Shown: positions 1-12,899 of the stretch, in pieces
Layout of the letters: every line of letters starts with the position of its first letter
Numbering within the stretch: the stretch's first letter is position 1
DNA from: Nissolia schottii
Lineage: Eukaryota > Streptophyta > Magnoliopsida > Fabales > Fabaceae
Reading direction: 5' to 3'
Length of the DNA: 64,000 nucleotides
Assembly: GCA_003254905.1 (NCBI GenBank)
Contig: QANU01085255.1
Location: 172,505-236,504, forward strand
Notes under the pieces: generated by a model
Told to the model about the DNA's origin: nothing
The model's input: only the letters and a program-made list of their open reading frames with translations
Databases searched by the model: none
Position numbers and translations under genes: made by a program

Positions 1-2599
1 TTATAATCTTTTTTATATGTCAAACAAAGTAATATAAATTTTTAATTAACATACCAAACATAATATTATAATATTATTAATAATGCACAAAACATCATCT
101 TTTCATAAACTTAAAAGAGACAAAAACTCCTTTAAAAGGCATTAAGCCTTTCCGGCCTTTGACTTTCCACCTATTCAACACGTGTAAAGTTATAAAAATG
201 TGTTGGCAGAATGGTGCAAATTTGAATTTATCAGAAAGGAGAGTGAAAAGGGAAAACAACGGCTGGTTACCACAGCCCACCAATGAAAAGTTCGGTCCCA
301 AAACTAACTAGTTTTCACACATTAAGCATCATCACTAGTTATATATAGTGCATAGTTCCCTTTTTTCTTTGTTTATTTTGATAGGTAGCCTTTTCACTTT
401 ACATTATGTTAATTGTATTAAGTTTTAGTCATACTTGAAAATTTGTAATTATAATTACAGTTTTATTTTTATTCTAAATTCTTTTTATCAAATAGGAAGA
501 ATGGCATGAGAAATAAAATTTTAATTTTCGTTACTCAGCCCGTGGTTGTGGACTCTCCTTTGGCCTCTTGTTTTAAAAAAAGAAGGAAGAGATTGAATTG
601 TAGTTGGTCATATCTTTCTTTTGTAAAGAAGTAATATTTTGCGTACCCAATAAAAGAAGTAATATTTTAATAAAATTAATATTATATATTAACTAGGATT
701 ATGGTTATCCTCTATCAAGAGCTGATTATGACAAATTCTTAGATTCAAATTCCCAAGAATTTTACAGATTAACCAGGACAAATTTGATTGCCATTTTTTA
801 TGCTAATTGAATTAGCGAGAGATTAACGACAAGTTTTGCGGTCTTTATTTACAAGTCACTAATTAGTTTAGGAAACAATTTGATCATTAATTCGTCGCTG
901 ATTGGTTTTAGCAACAAAACAAGTGACTAGTATTTTGTTGCTAATCCATAGCTATTTATGATGAGAAAGATTTCTTAAATCATTACAAATTAGTGAGGAG
1001 TTATTTTGTAACTAATAACTCGTAGATTCCTCGCAATATTCATTGCAATTTCGTCGTTGTTTCGTAGCGAATATGATAAATACTAAAACAAATTTCGTCG
1101 TTGTTCTGTCACAGATTTCAATTCACTCACTAATTCAACATGATTCGATGCTGATACGATACAAACCAAAACAAAGTCCGTTTACATTTTGGTGTTAATC
1201 CGTCACAAATTTTAATGACTTCCTCGCTAATTCCTTGTTGATTCGACGTGAATATGATAAAGACCAAAGCAAAGTTCATTGTCATTGCATCGCTAATCCA
1301 TCATATATTCTAATATGACCAATTCATAGCTACCCCAATGGAAAATATAATAAAGATTAGAATGAAGGTTGTCGCCATGTTTGCGAGGGAGATTAGCGGG
1401 AAATTTTTCTCTTACTAAACGTTTTACCTATTGAGTATATTGTAAGGGATAGCGTCCTCACTAATCCCTCACTAATTGCTCACATAATTTTTCAGCCCAT
1501 ATTTTTTAAATTTTTGCTATGAATCTACTTTTGCTCACGATCCCTCACTATTTTTTATCTAATTCAATTTTTTCTTATAAAAAAATCATACAACCTTTTC
1601 AATTAGTATATTTCTTATGTAAGTAAACGTTCATATAATTTTAAGCTAGTATCATAATAATTAGCTAAAATTTTCTTCAAAGACCTTTAATATTTAAATC
1701 GTTTTTAGTTTTTACAAGTATTTCTACACTCAAATACTAGTTATAGTTTGAATCTACTTCTCTATTTGAGAACGCAACTTGCTTATTGTTATAAATAAGG
1801 AGCCGTCTCCATTGGTCGGGATACTTTCCTGAACCATCTTGGTCTTTGCATGAGAGTTATTGATCTTAAAATTGATAGTTAAAATTGCTTTAGTCAAATT
1901 TATGTTTTTCACCCATAAAAAGATAAGAACTAAAATTCAAGATTTGTAAATAGCACCATGAAGATAAGTCAATTTAGAGATTAGATAACTGGTTTCACTG
2001 CTCTTGTTCCTGTTTCCATCAAGTACCCCACCCACACCTTTGAACGTGCAGTAGTTAACAATTAAGCACATTGACTTATGTAATTTTATTTTGAATAAGA
2101 GTTTATTTATTATATAATGTCAAAGATATGAACATCGAATTCTTACATTTATTATTTTTAAAGTCTACCGAATAACAATTCATAATTAGATAATAGTCTA
2201 ATTTTCTTTTACACAAAAGTATTTTTTTTTCTCAATTAAATTATTGACATTAAATTTTTATTAACAGAAATTTAACTAACTCAATCTGAGCAAACTAAAG
2301 ATTCTCTTAAAAGAAATAGAAATCTCCCAAAGATACTTCAACTAACCCGGCTCGACTGAAGTATATACCAATTAATCTCTTAAATACATATTTTTTCTAA
2401 ATAAAATAGTAAGAAACTTTTTATTTACTCTATATTTAAACTCAGATGCTTTCGTTTTACTGAGTATAAAAGTAATCACTAAACTAAGAAGTGAGACTTT
2501 GACAGTGTGTATTATACATTTTTTATTTGAGTGTGGGCTTTTATTTGAAGTTCAATTTTAGCGTCAAATGCAATCTAAAAAAAAAGGTATAAAATTAAT

Positions 2600-2781
2600 T
2601 AAAAATAATATTTATACACAAAAAATGAAGGAATATTATACATCTTATAAAAGAAATGAGAGAAAGAAAAAAAAAATGTAATGGATCAAATTTATTTTAC
2701 TAACGTATTTTATTAGTGAAACGTTTTAAGTGCTGTAGAATTGAAATAATAGAATGTACAAATAAATAACACACCTCAAAT
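2600..2781. repeat. MITE-like element, copy 1 of a family also at 25982-26150
   Basis: The left end resembles atatttatacac and the right end carries the inverse (gaatgtacaaataa), followed by acacacctca. The same end pair, better conserved as atttgtacacca and its inverse, occurs at 25982-26150. Between the ends both copies are A/G-rich with no ORF. This fits a short non-autonomous DNA transposon family; the superfamily is not determined. Confidence 0.45.
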
Positions 2782-5700
2782 TAATTTGCGGCTGAGTTAA
2801 TCGATTTTTTCCCCATAGTTTCGTCATGACACGCCGCCGCCATTCAAAGGGGTGTGAAAGTAGAAAAGGAAGAATCTAGTCTTCATTTTTCAACATTATC
2901 CGTCTAAAGGAGTTTGAGGTCCAATAAAGAGACTGACCCTCTCAACGTTAAAAATGTTGTGCATATTATCACAACTTAAATGTTATGTTTTATGATAGTT
3001 AAAGTAATTAAATATTAAAGTAATTAAAATATGAAATTGTTAAAGTAATTAAAACATGAAATTAATTAATTTATATTTATTGATATTATAAAAGAATTTT
3101 ATGTTGTCATTTAATTGTGTACTGCCATATGAATAAAATTGATAAATTGTTTTTTAGTTCTTTTAAAAGTCCTTTAAATAATAGTATACAATCGAATGAT
3201 AGTGTAAAACTCTTTACACTATTATTAAAACAAATTAATCTCTTAAAATTATATTATTTAAGTATAATTATTTTGTGCTATTTTTTTTTTATTAAACAAC
3301 GCTTATTAATGGATATTGTTACGCGTCCTTATATGAATTTTTCATATACAGTAGTAGGCCAAGGGCCCTACTCTTAACTATAAAAAGAGTAAGAGCTATA
3401 TCAACTCAAATTAGCAATCTTTAAACAATCATGTTGACAAATGTGTTGAAATTTATGGTACCAAAGAGATAAAAGAAAAAGTGAAAACAAAATGAAATTG
3501 AGAGATAACAACGGTTACAGAATTACAAGTGATGCAACTTATATATAAACTAATGATAATCACTAATCATTAGTTAATTAACTAAATTATTAGCTAATTC
3601 TAACTAACTATTTTAATTATCAATTATTTCAACTATATATTTTAATAAAATGGGTAGAACTCATAATGGGTTAGTTTGTCTAGTTGATAATTTTACACAT
3701 GAATTTATTGTGGAATAGGAGCAAACTGCGGGATAGATGCAATTAGTAAAACTGTAAAAGGTTGGAGCACATGCCCCCACAAACATGCATTTTGAATTTT
3801 TTTAAATAATTATATAGGTATATTATATTTTGTTTGTCTATATACACTGCATTTAGGATTTAATTAAATCAAATTGTTTTCATTGATTGAACACGTGCAG
3901 GTGACTGGGAAAATTCTATCCGAAGCAGATCCAAATTTGTTTCCCATTGTAACAATATATCGTCAATATTGGTCAGCTATGGATAAGCTCAGATTCCTAA
4001 GTCACCACTATTCAATATAGAAACAAGCATGTTTTCATAGTTCTCTATATAAATTTGTATTCATCACCCAAAAGTTCGATGTTTGCACCAAGAGATAATA
4101 TATATTAAGGTTGTAAAGCATGCATATTTTGAGGTTCTTATGTTAGATCAATAAAATTTTAAAAGTTGAAGAAAAGGTTGAGGACATATTTTTTCTAAAA
4201 GTGAAATCTTGTTTATCTTTTCTTTAATGAATTTTATTGGTATATATAAAATATTGGTTTAAAATTTTATTAAATTAGAATTTGAGATATTTTGTTAAAA
4301 AATTGATATGAATTTTATAAAATTAAAGAGTTAATTTTTTTTAAAAAGTCTATTATGATTATCGAGTTTCATTGAAATGTTAATAGAAGTGTTTGAAAAA
4401 ATTGGAGATGAATTATAAAATTGATATTTGAACAATGATTTTATTTCTATTGAGAACTTTATTAATTGAATGATTTTTATCACTACAGTGGGTTTCTCAT
4501 AAAATTAATGGAATTACTTATTTATATTTTTTTGGAATATTTTGTTATTTAGATTGATTATAAATTGACTCACTCAAAGCAAGTTAACTCATTAATTAAT
4601 CTTAATGTGAGATGTTGTTACCTAAGTTATTTATAGATTAGCTTTTGGTGTTACATAATAGTTGGAGTGACTTAACGGTAAAATTCTTCTGCTTAATTAT
4701 GTGTTGGATTAAGTGACATATGGGATAAATTCTGTTGAGTCTTTGAATTCATCCCCTAATTACTACAAGAGTGAAAGAAAAAAACTGTAGATAAGGAAAA
4801 ATAGTAACAACTATAAAATTAGTATAAAATAATTTTTTTCTAATTCTAAAATAAAAAATAAAGAAAGTATCTATGTAAATGACTGATAAATTTTATTACT
4901 AACAAAAATTAAGATCATATCATCAAAATACAACAATCATTAACCATCCCTTCAAATTCACGTATATATTAGTTTAGTATCGGTGCTATCCACAAAAATT
5001 ATTTTAGATTAATAAATATTATTTTTTATATAAATTATTTGAGTTTTATTCTTTATATTTTTAAGTGTGAAATGTGAGAGAATGCTGATTTAGTGAAGAC
5101 AAATGAAATAAGTTGAGAGAAATTTAAAATTTAAATTAAGAAAGATTTAAGAGTTTAATTTTTATGTATTGACATTGTAAAAAAAATTTGCACAATTAAA
5201 TTTGGTCATTTAAGCAAAAAAGCGTTGACCCTTTCACCTACTACTTAAAAACTAAACTCAAGATTTAATGGGATCAACTGAAATAGGTTTAACAAAAGTG
5301 GTTTGAGAGAAAAAATTTCCTCTAACGTGTATTGAAGAACCCATAAATATAATTGATGGTCAAAGGCAAATTGGAATCTAAGTAGTGGTTATTTTAAGGA
5401 TTCTCTCGAGAATAAAAATAGAGATGTCTCCTACGTTACTCGAATTATGCAAAAGTAGTGACATAATTTCATAGACCCATTTGTTTTGAATGCTACATGA
5501 AGAACATAAGCCAGATGAAGGAATGAGAAGATTTAGGATGTAGAAGATCATAACATAAGTGATTTAGCGGATTTGGATTCTCATATATCCCCCTCATGCT
5601 TCATTGTGTGATATATATATATATATAAGAATAAAGAATTCAACTAATAGAAATTTGGGTCGTTATCAAATTACAGTAGATAATTAACTATTGAACTAAT

Positions 5701-6987
5701 TACTCCCTTCGTTCTATAAGGTTAGCTCATTTCACCTTTTTAAGTTCATTTATAATTTAATATATCTAAATTATGTACTAACATTGTGAAACAGAGAAAT
5801 TATTATTATAGGCGATCCACCACAAAATTTGATTGGCAGACAAGTAATGCATAGAAATAAAGTAACAACTAGCGTAGGATCAATGTCTTTTGTGTTTATA
5901 AAATGCTCTATTTGTTAGGTAATAAGGCTATAAATATTTTTTTAGATGAATAATTATTTTTTTAAATGAATTAATGAATTTCATTGAAAAAATGACCGAT
6001 TCCAAGGAAGGCAAGGGGAAAAAAAACACATTCACACAACTATCGCTATAATACGGCCTAATTTGAGAGAAGGCTAATAAAAAATTTTATGAAAAAAATT
6101 ATTGGGACAAAACTTAAGAATAAAGAAAAGTACTCCTCTCAAATTAGATTAAGGCACCCAAAAAATTACATAAATATAATGTTTCGCAAATATAATACTT
6201 TAAGGATAGAGTTATAAATATAATATTTTNTTATTAAGACATATTGATCATGTCAATTGTCAATGATGGAACTTCCCTTGTAATACATGCACAAAATGCA
6301 TTGGGTCATCATGGCAATTACCGTAGCTAGCTGCTCGCGCCATTAATGAACAATACATTACCCTCATTGAACAAATTTTCTTGGAATACCTCAAGCAATA
6401 ACTTATAAACAACCATGATTATTAAATTGGGATTCGAATCATGAATTGAAAAGTTTATTTTTCGAATCATGAATTGAATTGTATTGTAAATCATAAAATT
6501 TATGATCAATAATTAGATATAGTATACATATATTTTTCATAAAAAAAGCTATAAATCAACACTTCAAAGTCAAATAGGGAATTGTTTAACTAATAAATTG
6601 AATGAGGTAACGAATGTATGAAATCTCTATTTCAAAAGAATGAAAATTAAGCAATGAAATAGTTTAAAATGGTGTATGTGGTTACACCTCTTTAGTTTAT
6701 TTCATTTAACAATTTAAGCTTATTTACCTCTTTAATTTTTTCAATGAGAATGAACGGAAAAAGGTAAAAAAAAAAAAGGTAATGAATCGTTGAATCGTTT
6801 CACATCACACTAAATAAGTACATGTATCATAAGATTCAGAGTCATCTACGATTTAGTGCATGATACGAATCATTAGCATATCAAACCGAATCGAATAGAA
6901 TTGTGAATTGTAGGATTCTGATAACCATATAAACAACCAAAAGTAAGTAAATAAAGAACCTAGAATTTGGTATGATGTTAGGTAATA

Positions 6988-7047
6988 GTATATATTAATA
7001 TAGTGATTTGAAAATCAGTATATATTAATATAGTGATTTGAAAATCA
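6988..7047. repeat. 30-bp tandem repeat, two perfect copies
   Basis: Two adjacent identical 30-bp units (6988-7017 and 7018-7047) begin gtatatattaatatag, and a truncated third start appears at about 7069. It is a recent local duplication in AT-rich intergenic DNA. Confidence 0.85.
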
Positions 7048-7543
7048 ATGCGAAACATGTTTTATGTAGTATATATTAATATATATACCAAAATTCAAAG
7101 TAGTATGTGAATTTTTAAAAAACAAAAACCTTTGTTAATTCATGATACACACAACGTGGTCATACATGGTCTAAACGCATGGGTTGGATTAATTCAAAGG
7201 TGATAAAGTGCCATGAATGTAGGCAGCTAGTAATTCAAATTAAAAACAAATTAAACTATTGGGAATAAGATTGTAAACAAAGGTGTTGCAAGCAAACTTG
7301 AGTTCCTGTTGTATTTGAAGCGGCCAATATCTGAATTTCGTAGCAATTCATGTAATATTTTGTTACCACCATTAATATAGAAGATTGAACAAGTATGAAA
7401 TGAGCATGTTCCAATAAAAGAAGGGAGAAAAAAAGAATGGAAGCTCAGATGCACACATCATCATCCAACACGTGGGATGGGTGGGATGATAGTGATCGAC
7501 CCGTAGATCACGAGAGGCGCACAAGAATCTTCATAGCTGCCAA

Positions 7544-7614
7544 TGCACCAGCCGGGAATCGAACCCGGGTCTGTACCGTGGCAGGGTACTATTCTACCAC
7601 TAGACCACTGGTGC
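7544..7614 (-). tRNA. tRNA-Gly (anticodon GCC)
   Basis: Read on the minus strand, the 71 nt fold as a cloverleaf. The 7-bp acceptor stem pairs GCACCAG with CTGGTGC and is followed by an A discriminator. The A-box region (TGGTCTAGTGG), the anticodon loop CTGCCAC with GCC (plus-strand 7580-7582), and a T-arm containing GGTTCGATTCC are all intact. There is no intron and CCA is not encoded, as expected for a nuclear gene. A CAA triplet lies directly upstream of the 5' end (plus-strand 7615-7617), the usual start context for plant Pol III tRNA transcripts. It stands alone. It appears functional. Confidence 0.96.
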
Positions 7615-7619
7615 TTGTC

Positions 7620-8477
7620 GAGTACAACTTCCATATAGTTTTATATGACAATAGTAAGATATCACATTCAAACAGAGATATTATTGGTTGTTGCATTAGA
7701 TAAACAATCCAGCTTCTTCTCTTCCCATAGCAAAGGAGTTGGTCAGACTTGCCAAGATCCAATGAGCATCGGTGCTCCGACATTATCATGTCAAAAAGAT
7801 TTCATAAAGTTTTATTTTGGATGTCAAACGACTTAACACAATTCTTTTCTTTTATCTAAACTTGAGGTTGGCTATGCAAAAGACCGCATAGATAGATTTT
7901 TTTTTTTTTTTACAATCAAAATGCTTGGAATTTAATGTGATTTTATAATTAGGATAAATTTTTATATGATTCTAAAGCGTTATTTTGTATGATATGTTTT
8001 AAACATATATCAAATGGCATTTTAGTCTTCATATAAGAGTATTACCACGTAAAGCTATGTGTGACTTAGAATATACTTAACATGATATTTCAAGATCACA
8101 AAAACATTTCTCTATACTTAGTTTAGTAATCCAGACTCATTTTCACTTTTTCACTAAGGAATCATTGTTACTCATCTGTCCCACTTATTATATGAACACA
8201 AGTGGAAAATGCTAGTATTATTTCATGTACTAACCACTTGTAGGTGTTAGTATAATACCATAAATATAGTAAAGAAAAATGGAAGGTAGCTTAACCCGGG
8301 AATTGAACCTCACCATTTTTTGAATAATATATTATTTTAATGAATAGTAAACTAATTTTAAAAGACACAATAAAAGGAAAATACACACTAGTTTTTCCCT
8401 CCCTCCCACTTTTGACTTGTGAGAATATATATGAAATTCTTAGAGAAATACTTCTCTTGTTTTGATTCATTCAAAAT
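7620..8477. other. Intergenic spacer
   Basis: This spacer lies between the tRNA gene and the 3' end of the C2-domain gene. Nothing coding is seen. A short stretch at about 8293-8318 resembles a tRNA T-arm (ggttcaattcccggg on the minus strand) but no cloverleaf can be built around it, so it is at most a tRNA-derived repeat relic. Confidence 0.55.
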
Positions 8478-8972
8478 TTACCAAATCAATCTTGTAGACC
8501 AATTAATAGGAATCCCGGTAACAACCTGGTTAAAATTATTTCCGGGCACCGGAACTCCCTCCACTTGCTGCGGTGGCGAGGGTTCCGAAACTTTAACCCT
8601 AACCGAAATATTTATAATGCCATTCCTCCTAACTTTACTATCCCACAACCTATAGCTCAAGAAATGCACTTGATTTTCGGGCACATAGCCTCCTACGAAA
8701 TCCGAAATCGGAATCCTCGCCATCCCAACGCTCTTGGTCGACGAGGCCTTGCACTTCACCTCAACATGTATGAATCTTGAATTCAACGGCACATCCATCA
8801 AAACCTTGTCATTCCAAGAAGGGTAACTCCCTCCTTCTGAATCCACCCTTGTACTGCTCACGTCGCTGCTTGAATCGGATTGAAGCGTCACAAACGCATT
8901 CTTTTTTATCGTTTTTCCATTCCATTTGAGATTCTCCGCCGACAACACTGTAATCTCCACACTCCTTGACAT
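8478..8972 (-). CDS. Small C2-domain protein, BON1-associated protein (BAP1/BAP2) type
   Basis: A single-exon ORF whose product is 164 aa from the preferred start. A C2 beta-sandwich occupies most of it: SVEITVLSAENL at the N-terminus, then a TRVDSEGGSYPSWN segment, MARIPISDFVGGYVPENQ, and HFLSYRLWDS followed by NGIINISVRVKV. This order of blocks is characteristic of plant BON1-associated proteins, small membrane-binding C2 proteins that partner with copine BON1 and restrain cell death and defence. Family assignment is from recognition of these blocks; the interaction is inferred. The frame stays open upstream to an ATG at 9005, adding 11 residues, but the second ATG (8972) directly precedes the C2 strand and is the more likely start. 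The C-terminal tail after the C2 domain is short and proline-rich. There are no introns. Confidence 0.85.
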   Translation of the reverse strand: MSRSVEITVLSAENLKWNGKTIKKNAFVTLQSDSSSDVSSTRVDSEGGSYPSWNDKVLMDVPLNSRFIHVEVKCKASSTKSVGMARIPISDFVGGYVPENQVHFLSYRLWDSKVRRNGIINISVRVKVSEPSPPQQVEGVPVPGNNFNQVVTGIPINWSTRLIW

Positions 8973-9259
8973 GTTTTTTGTTACAAATGTTACCAAGTAT
9001 GTCAAAAATTAAATTCCAAAAAGTTTACTGACCAAAGATTGAGTGCAGTGATAAGCGAGTTGCGCTGAGACAGAGGACTTGTTAATTATCCGACTAATAA
9101 CAAGTGATAATATTACTGAAATGTATATAATATATATATTCCAAAGTTTTTGAACTTTGGTGAAATGAATATAGACGTGTGTAGAGGTGTTGGAGGAGAA
9201 GGAGATTTGGGAAGTGAAGTTGAAGAGGTTAAGGATGAAACATAGAAGGGTGGAGAAGG

Positions 9260-9268
9260 TTTTATATA
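9260..9268 (-). promoter_or_regulatory. TATA box of the BAP-like C2 gene
   Basis: TATATAAAA on the minus strand, about 290 bp upstream of the preferred start codon. It would place transcription start near 9230 and give a 5' leader of roughly 250 nt. It is the only good TATA element in the proximal upstream sequence. Confidence 0.6.
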
Positions 9269-9423
9269 ACAAAGGTGGTTTGGGAAACACGAGAGAAAGG
9301 AGGGAGAAAGGAAGAGGTTGTTTCTTATAATGTTTGAGCCGTTAAAACGTGATGGCGCGTGTGGTTTGGCGTTTGGAAAGTCTTCAAAGTGACGGAAACG
9401 AGGAAACTGATTTTTTTTTTTTG

Positions 9424-9454
9424 TTGACGGTTCAAAATGGACGTTTGACTTGAC
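9424..9454. promoter_or_regulatory. Cluster of three W-box cores (TTGAC)
   Basis: TTGAC cores occur at 9424-9428, 9445-9449 (as TTGACT) and 9450-9454, within 31 bp and about 160-190 bp upstream of the TATA box. W-boxes bind WRKY factors, and clustering is typical of pathogen-responsive plant promoters. That fits a BAP-type defence regulator. The motifs are seen directly; WRKY control is inference. Confidence 0.5.
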
Positions 9455-9722
9455 GGCGGATTCTATGCTACCTAGGAAATTTCGATCCACCTGGGAACAA
9501 ATGTCCCCACCTTCGTAGGAAGTACAGTCTATAGCTATAGGTTGTTCTATGAATTTAATTTTGGCTTGCTAACATTATCAAAATAATAAATACTTCCCCT
9601 GATCTACTGGTCTATTTTAAGTGTCAAGAATAATAAATTTGATTAAAGTATCCTTGATTTGGGTAAAATGTTTTATAATAAGCAAAGATTGAGATAATAT
9701 TAAAAATTTATTGTTTTTAAGA

Positions 9723-10118
9723 GGTGGGTTCTAACCTCTCTTATGAGATAAATACTCTTACTATTTAATTTATTAATTTATTAATATTTTAATAATTTTT
9801 ACAGTAAAATTCATTAAATTTTATTATTATTTCATGTTGTATATAATCGTAATAAAATTTTCATTAGTCAAATCATTGAAATAACCAACTTATTAGAGGT
9901 TTAGAGATTTGCAGACCATTTAAGCTTACGATGAACCTTTTACAAATATTGTATTGAAAAGTATTAATTTATCATATTAGATCATATGATCCATCAATAT
10001 GTCATATTAAATCATGAAATGATAACAAAATTTGATGAATTTTATTGTAAAAATTATAAAAAATGAATAAATTAAGTAACATGAGATATCTATCCCATGG
10101 GATAAGTGAGAAACCACA
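9723..10118. mobile_element. Palindromic MITE with 9-bp target duplication (Mutator-like)
   Basis: The two halves are inverted copies of each other over most of the length, starting ggtgggttct and ending agaaaccaca. The flanking 9-mers tttttaaga (9714-9722) and ttcttaaga (10119-10127) form a target-site duplication with one mismatch. A 9-bp duplication suggests the Mutator superfamily. No transposase is present. A related, end-truncated copy lies at about 45530-45855. Confidence 0.7.
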
Positions 10119-10127
10119 TTCTTAAGA

Positions 10128-12899
10128 TTAATAAATTAGGTTTATGTTTATAAACATAATAATAAATTGTCTTAAAAGAATGACATATAATTAGAAAAAA
10201 AGTTTAGCTAAAGTGATAGTTAAAATAAACTGGAACGAGTATCTAAAACGATTTCTTCTAAAATTTCAAGTCTGCAAAAGTTGTGACCTTAAAAGTTTTT
10301 TTTTGTAGTTAAGTTGATTCTTGTCCATTCGAAAGTAGGACATGTTAATTATTCCATTAAAATGTTTAACAGCTAAGGCTAAAGTAGTGACCTTAAAATT
10401 TTTTGTTGTGAAGTTGATCTTATCCAAGGACACATTAATTATTCCATTAAAATGTTTAACAACTAATCACAATATATTTCCTCCTTTTCATCTTAAATGT
10501 CACTTTAGTTAAATGCACGAATATTAAGAAATTTAAAATTAAGAGTAATTTAAAGAGTAATTTTATTAAAATACTCTTATTTAGTTTTGTTAAAGTGTTG
10601 CATAATGAAGATAGAAATAGAAATAATTAATATTAAAAAGTTACTACTTTTAAGACTAATAAATTAGAAATAAAATTGTAAACATAACAATATATTTTGC
10701 CTTGAAAAATGATAATGATAAATAATTTAAAATAAAAAATTGGTTAAAGTGATAGTTAAAATGAATAAGAGAGTAGATGTTACTTTATCACTATTAAGCA
10801 TGTCTTACTTTCACTGGTAACCTTATTTGGGATTAGGATTTTCAATATTTTCTTTCAATACAGTGGGTGAAAATTTTCATTTGTTGAGAGATAGAGAGAG
10901 TAATTGGGGTGAAGTAAACTAGATTTAAAGGTGACACATCATTTCATTAATATTCGCATAGGCTACTTTCGTTAGGGGTCTTTGAATTTGAAAGGAAAAG
11001 AATTGGTTCAAAATTTTTCATAAAAATTAATTTGGTCAATATAAAATTTTAGAATAATTAATTTGAAGTGTTACTCTTATAAAAAAGAGTTTTATTTTAT
11101 CATTTATTTATATTTTTATTCGTGAGACTTTCAAATAAGATAATCAAACAATTTTTATTGATATAAATGTATGACTAAAGGTTTGTGTAAAGCTCTGCGC
11201 AAAATTTTTACAAATAAACTTACTATACAGTAGGGAAACGAGTGACCCATACACATGGAGTGGGTGGGAAAAATTAGAATCAAATCAAATAATTTGGTTG
11301 ACAAGTAAATTTTTCATTTTCCTGGTTACATCCTTTCTTCATACGGTTATGAAATTTCCTTTCAATTGTTGGGCTCTGAAATTTCCCAGTTAATAAGTAA
11401 ATTCCAAGGGAGAAAAGTTAGTCTTATGCTTCCTGTTTTTGTTGTTTGGATGAGAGAATTTTTTGTAGTTTTCCACTGATTAAAGGGGTTGTTTACAAAC
11501 CAAGTCAACTGCCGTTGTTGTTGGGAAACAATGCCATATATAGCAGCTTGACTGCTTCCTTGTACACAATCACAAGGACTGGTTAGAGACTATCCTGAGA
11601 GAAATACCCGGAAGCTTACTAGTATTTGGAAACTAAGGGGTCCGTTTAGATACACAAGTTAAAAAAAGTGGGAAATCGAGAAGGTACACTGGATGGAACT
11701 TGGAATGTTTGTATTTGGAAACGGATCTTCTTAATTAATTTTTTTTTCATGTTTTATTAAATGTAATTTTTCACTATTAATTGATAAAGTTAATATCATA
11801 CATGACATAAGTTACATAGAAATTAATGGTAAAATATCACAGTTGATAACACATGATAAAATATTCAATTGAGAGAATTTATTCTCTATTTATTCTTGAA
11901 TCATAAAAAACGTATATTGATGTTCCTTTTTGTCTCCCAAGATATCCACCATAAGAATCAATGACTAATTCTTTTGTGTACAATAGGCCCATTTAAAGAA
12001 ATAGATACTAACCGTGAGTTTTAAAGCCACTCTATACTCAAGACAAAGTTCGAACAAAGTACCACCGCATTTTGTTCCCATCATTTTAAAAACAAATATT
12101 GATGAATAGAAATAGACACAACACGAGATCAAATATTACAATAGATGATAAATAACATGCAAAAGCTATTGCCCTTCTTTAAAGCCATTGCACAAAAACA
12201 CAAGGCTTGTGGCTTTTAATTAATGTTGGCCTTGTAATCAGCTTCTACTAAAGATGCTATTTGGCATAAAAAATACTCGTGTGAATAATCGGACAGAGTT
12301 TGGAATTAATTTGGAGAATTATGGATTTTCATGGTTTGGAAAATCGTGGCGTATTAAGGAGGGTTCCTTTCATAATTAGATACGGATTTTGACATAATGG
12401 GTTGAATTAGTATTACAAAAAATGAGTTGATAAGTAAGCAAGGAAGATGCAGAAAATTAAAAACATGAAGTTTAATGGTAATGAAGAGTCTCACCTTCTT
12501 AATTAATAATAAAAATTAATTATAGAGAGATTACATACGAATTTGTCATGTATAAAAATTAACATGCGAAGATTCGTTTTCGTATAGAAAAAATCCCCTC
12601 TTGGCCATTAGTCCCTCTTGGTGGTTAATCTAATCCTCCAAGTTTCACTCTGCATATCATTGGTCCCTTGATGAATTATATTGGAATACCTATCAATACT
12701 ACCATTCTTTCCCAATTCCCACCAAAACAGAAGTTACTCTACTCGTAATATAACAAAGGGGGAAAAAGGAAGTATGACATTTATACATATGCTTTTGATT
12801 TCTGACAAGTATACATCCCCTTGACTAAAATTTCTCATGGGAGCATGATAACTCATACGTATATCTTCCTAATGCTTCTTCACAAACAGCATTGGATGA
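10128..12899. other. Intergenic region with local duplications
   Basis: A direct duplication of roughly 100 bp is visible at 10283-10375 and 10387-10468; both copies include gtgaccttaaaa and end with attattccattaaaatg. The rest (10.5-12.9 kb) is AT-rich, without plausible exons or RNA genes. The final few hundred bases probably hold the 3' UTR of RAP, which is transcribed toward lower coordinates. Confidence 0.55.

Larger units (their letters stand above)
1..7543. other. AT-rich intergenic region without recognisable genes
   Basis: No open reading frame here has exon-like composition or a recognisable domain; the short ORFs at 95-301, 3117-3377 and 6327-6509 look random. The stretch at about 780-1560 is a degenerate internally repetitive block in which variants of a short motif of the form tcgtcgctaatt recur many times, typical of the inside of a non-autonomous DNA transposon. 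A (TA)n run lies near 5610-5627. A motif of the type ttattgatagtgtaaa, which recurs elsewhere in the window (near 5160, 16575, 61970 and 62610), marks further dispersed repeats. A single N at 6230 is an assembly gap. Confidence 0.6.

Noticed and set aside
8280..8320. Possible second tRNA gene, with ggttcaattcccggg on the minus strand
   Set aside because: Only a T-arm-like segment is present; no acceptor stem, A-box or anticodon arm fits around it.
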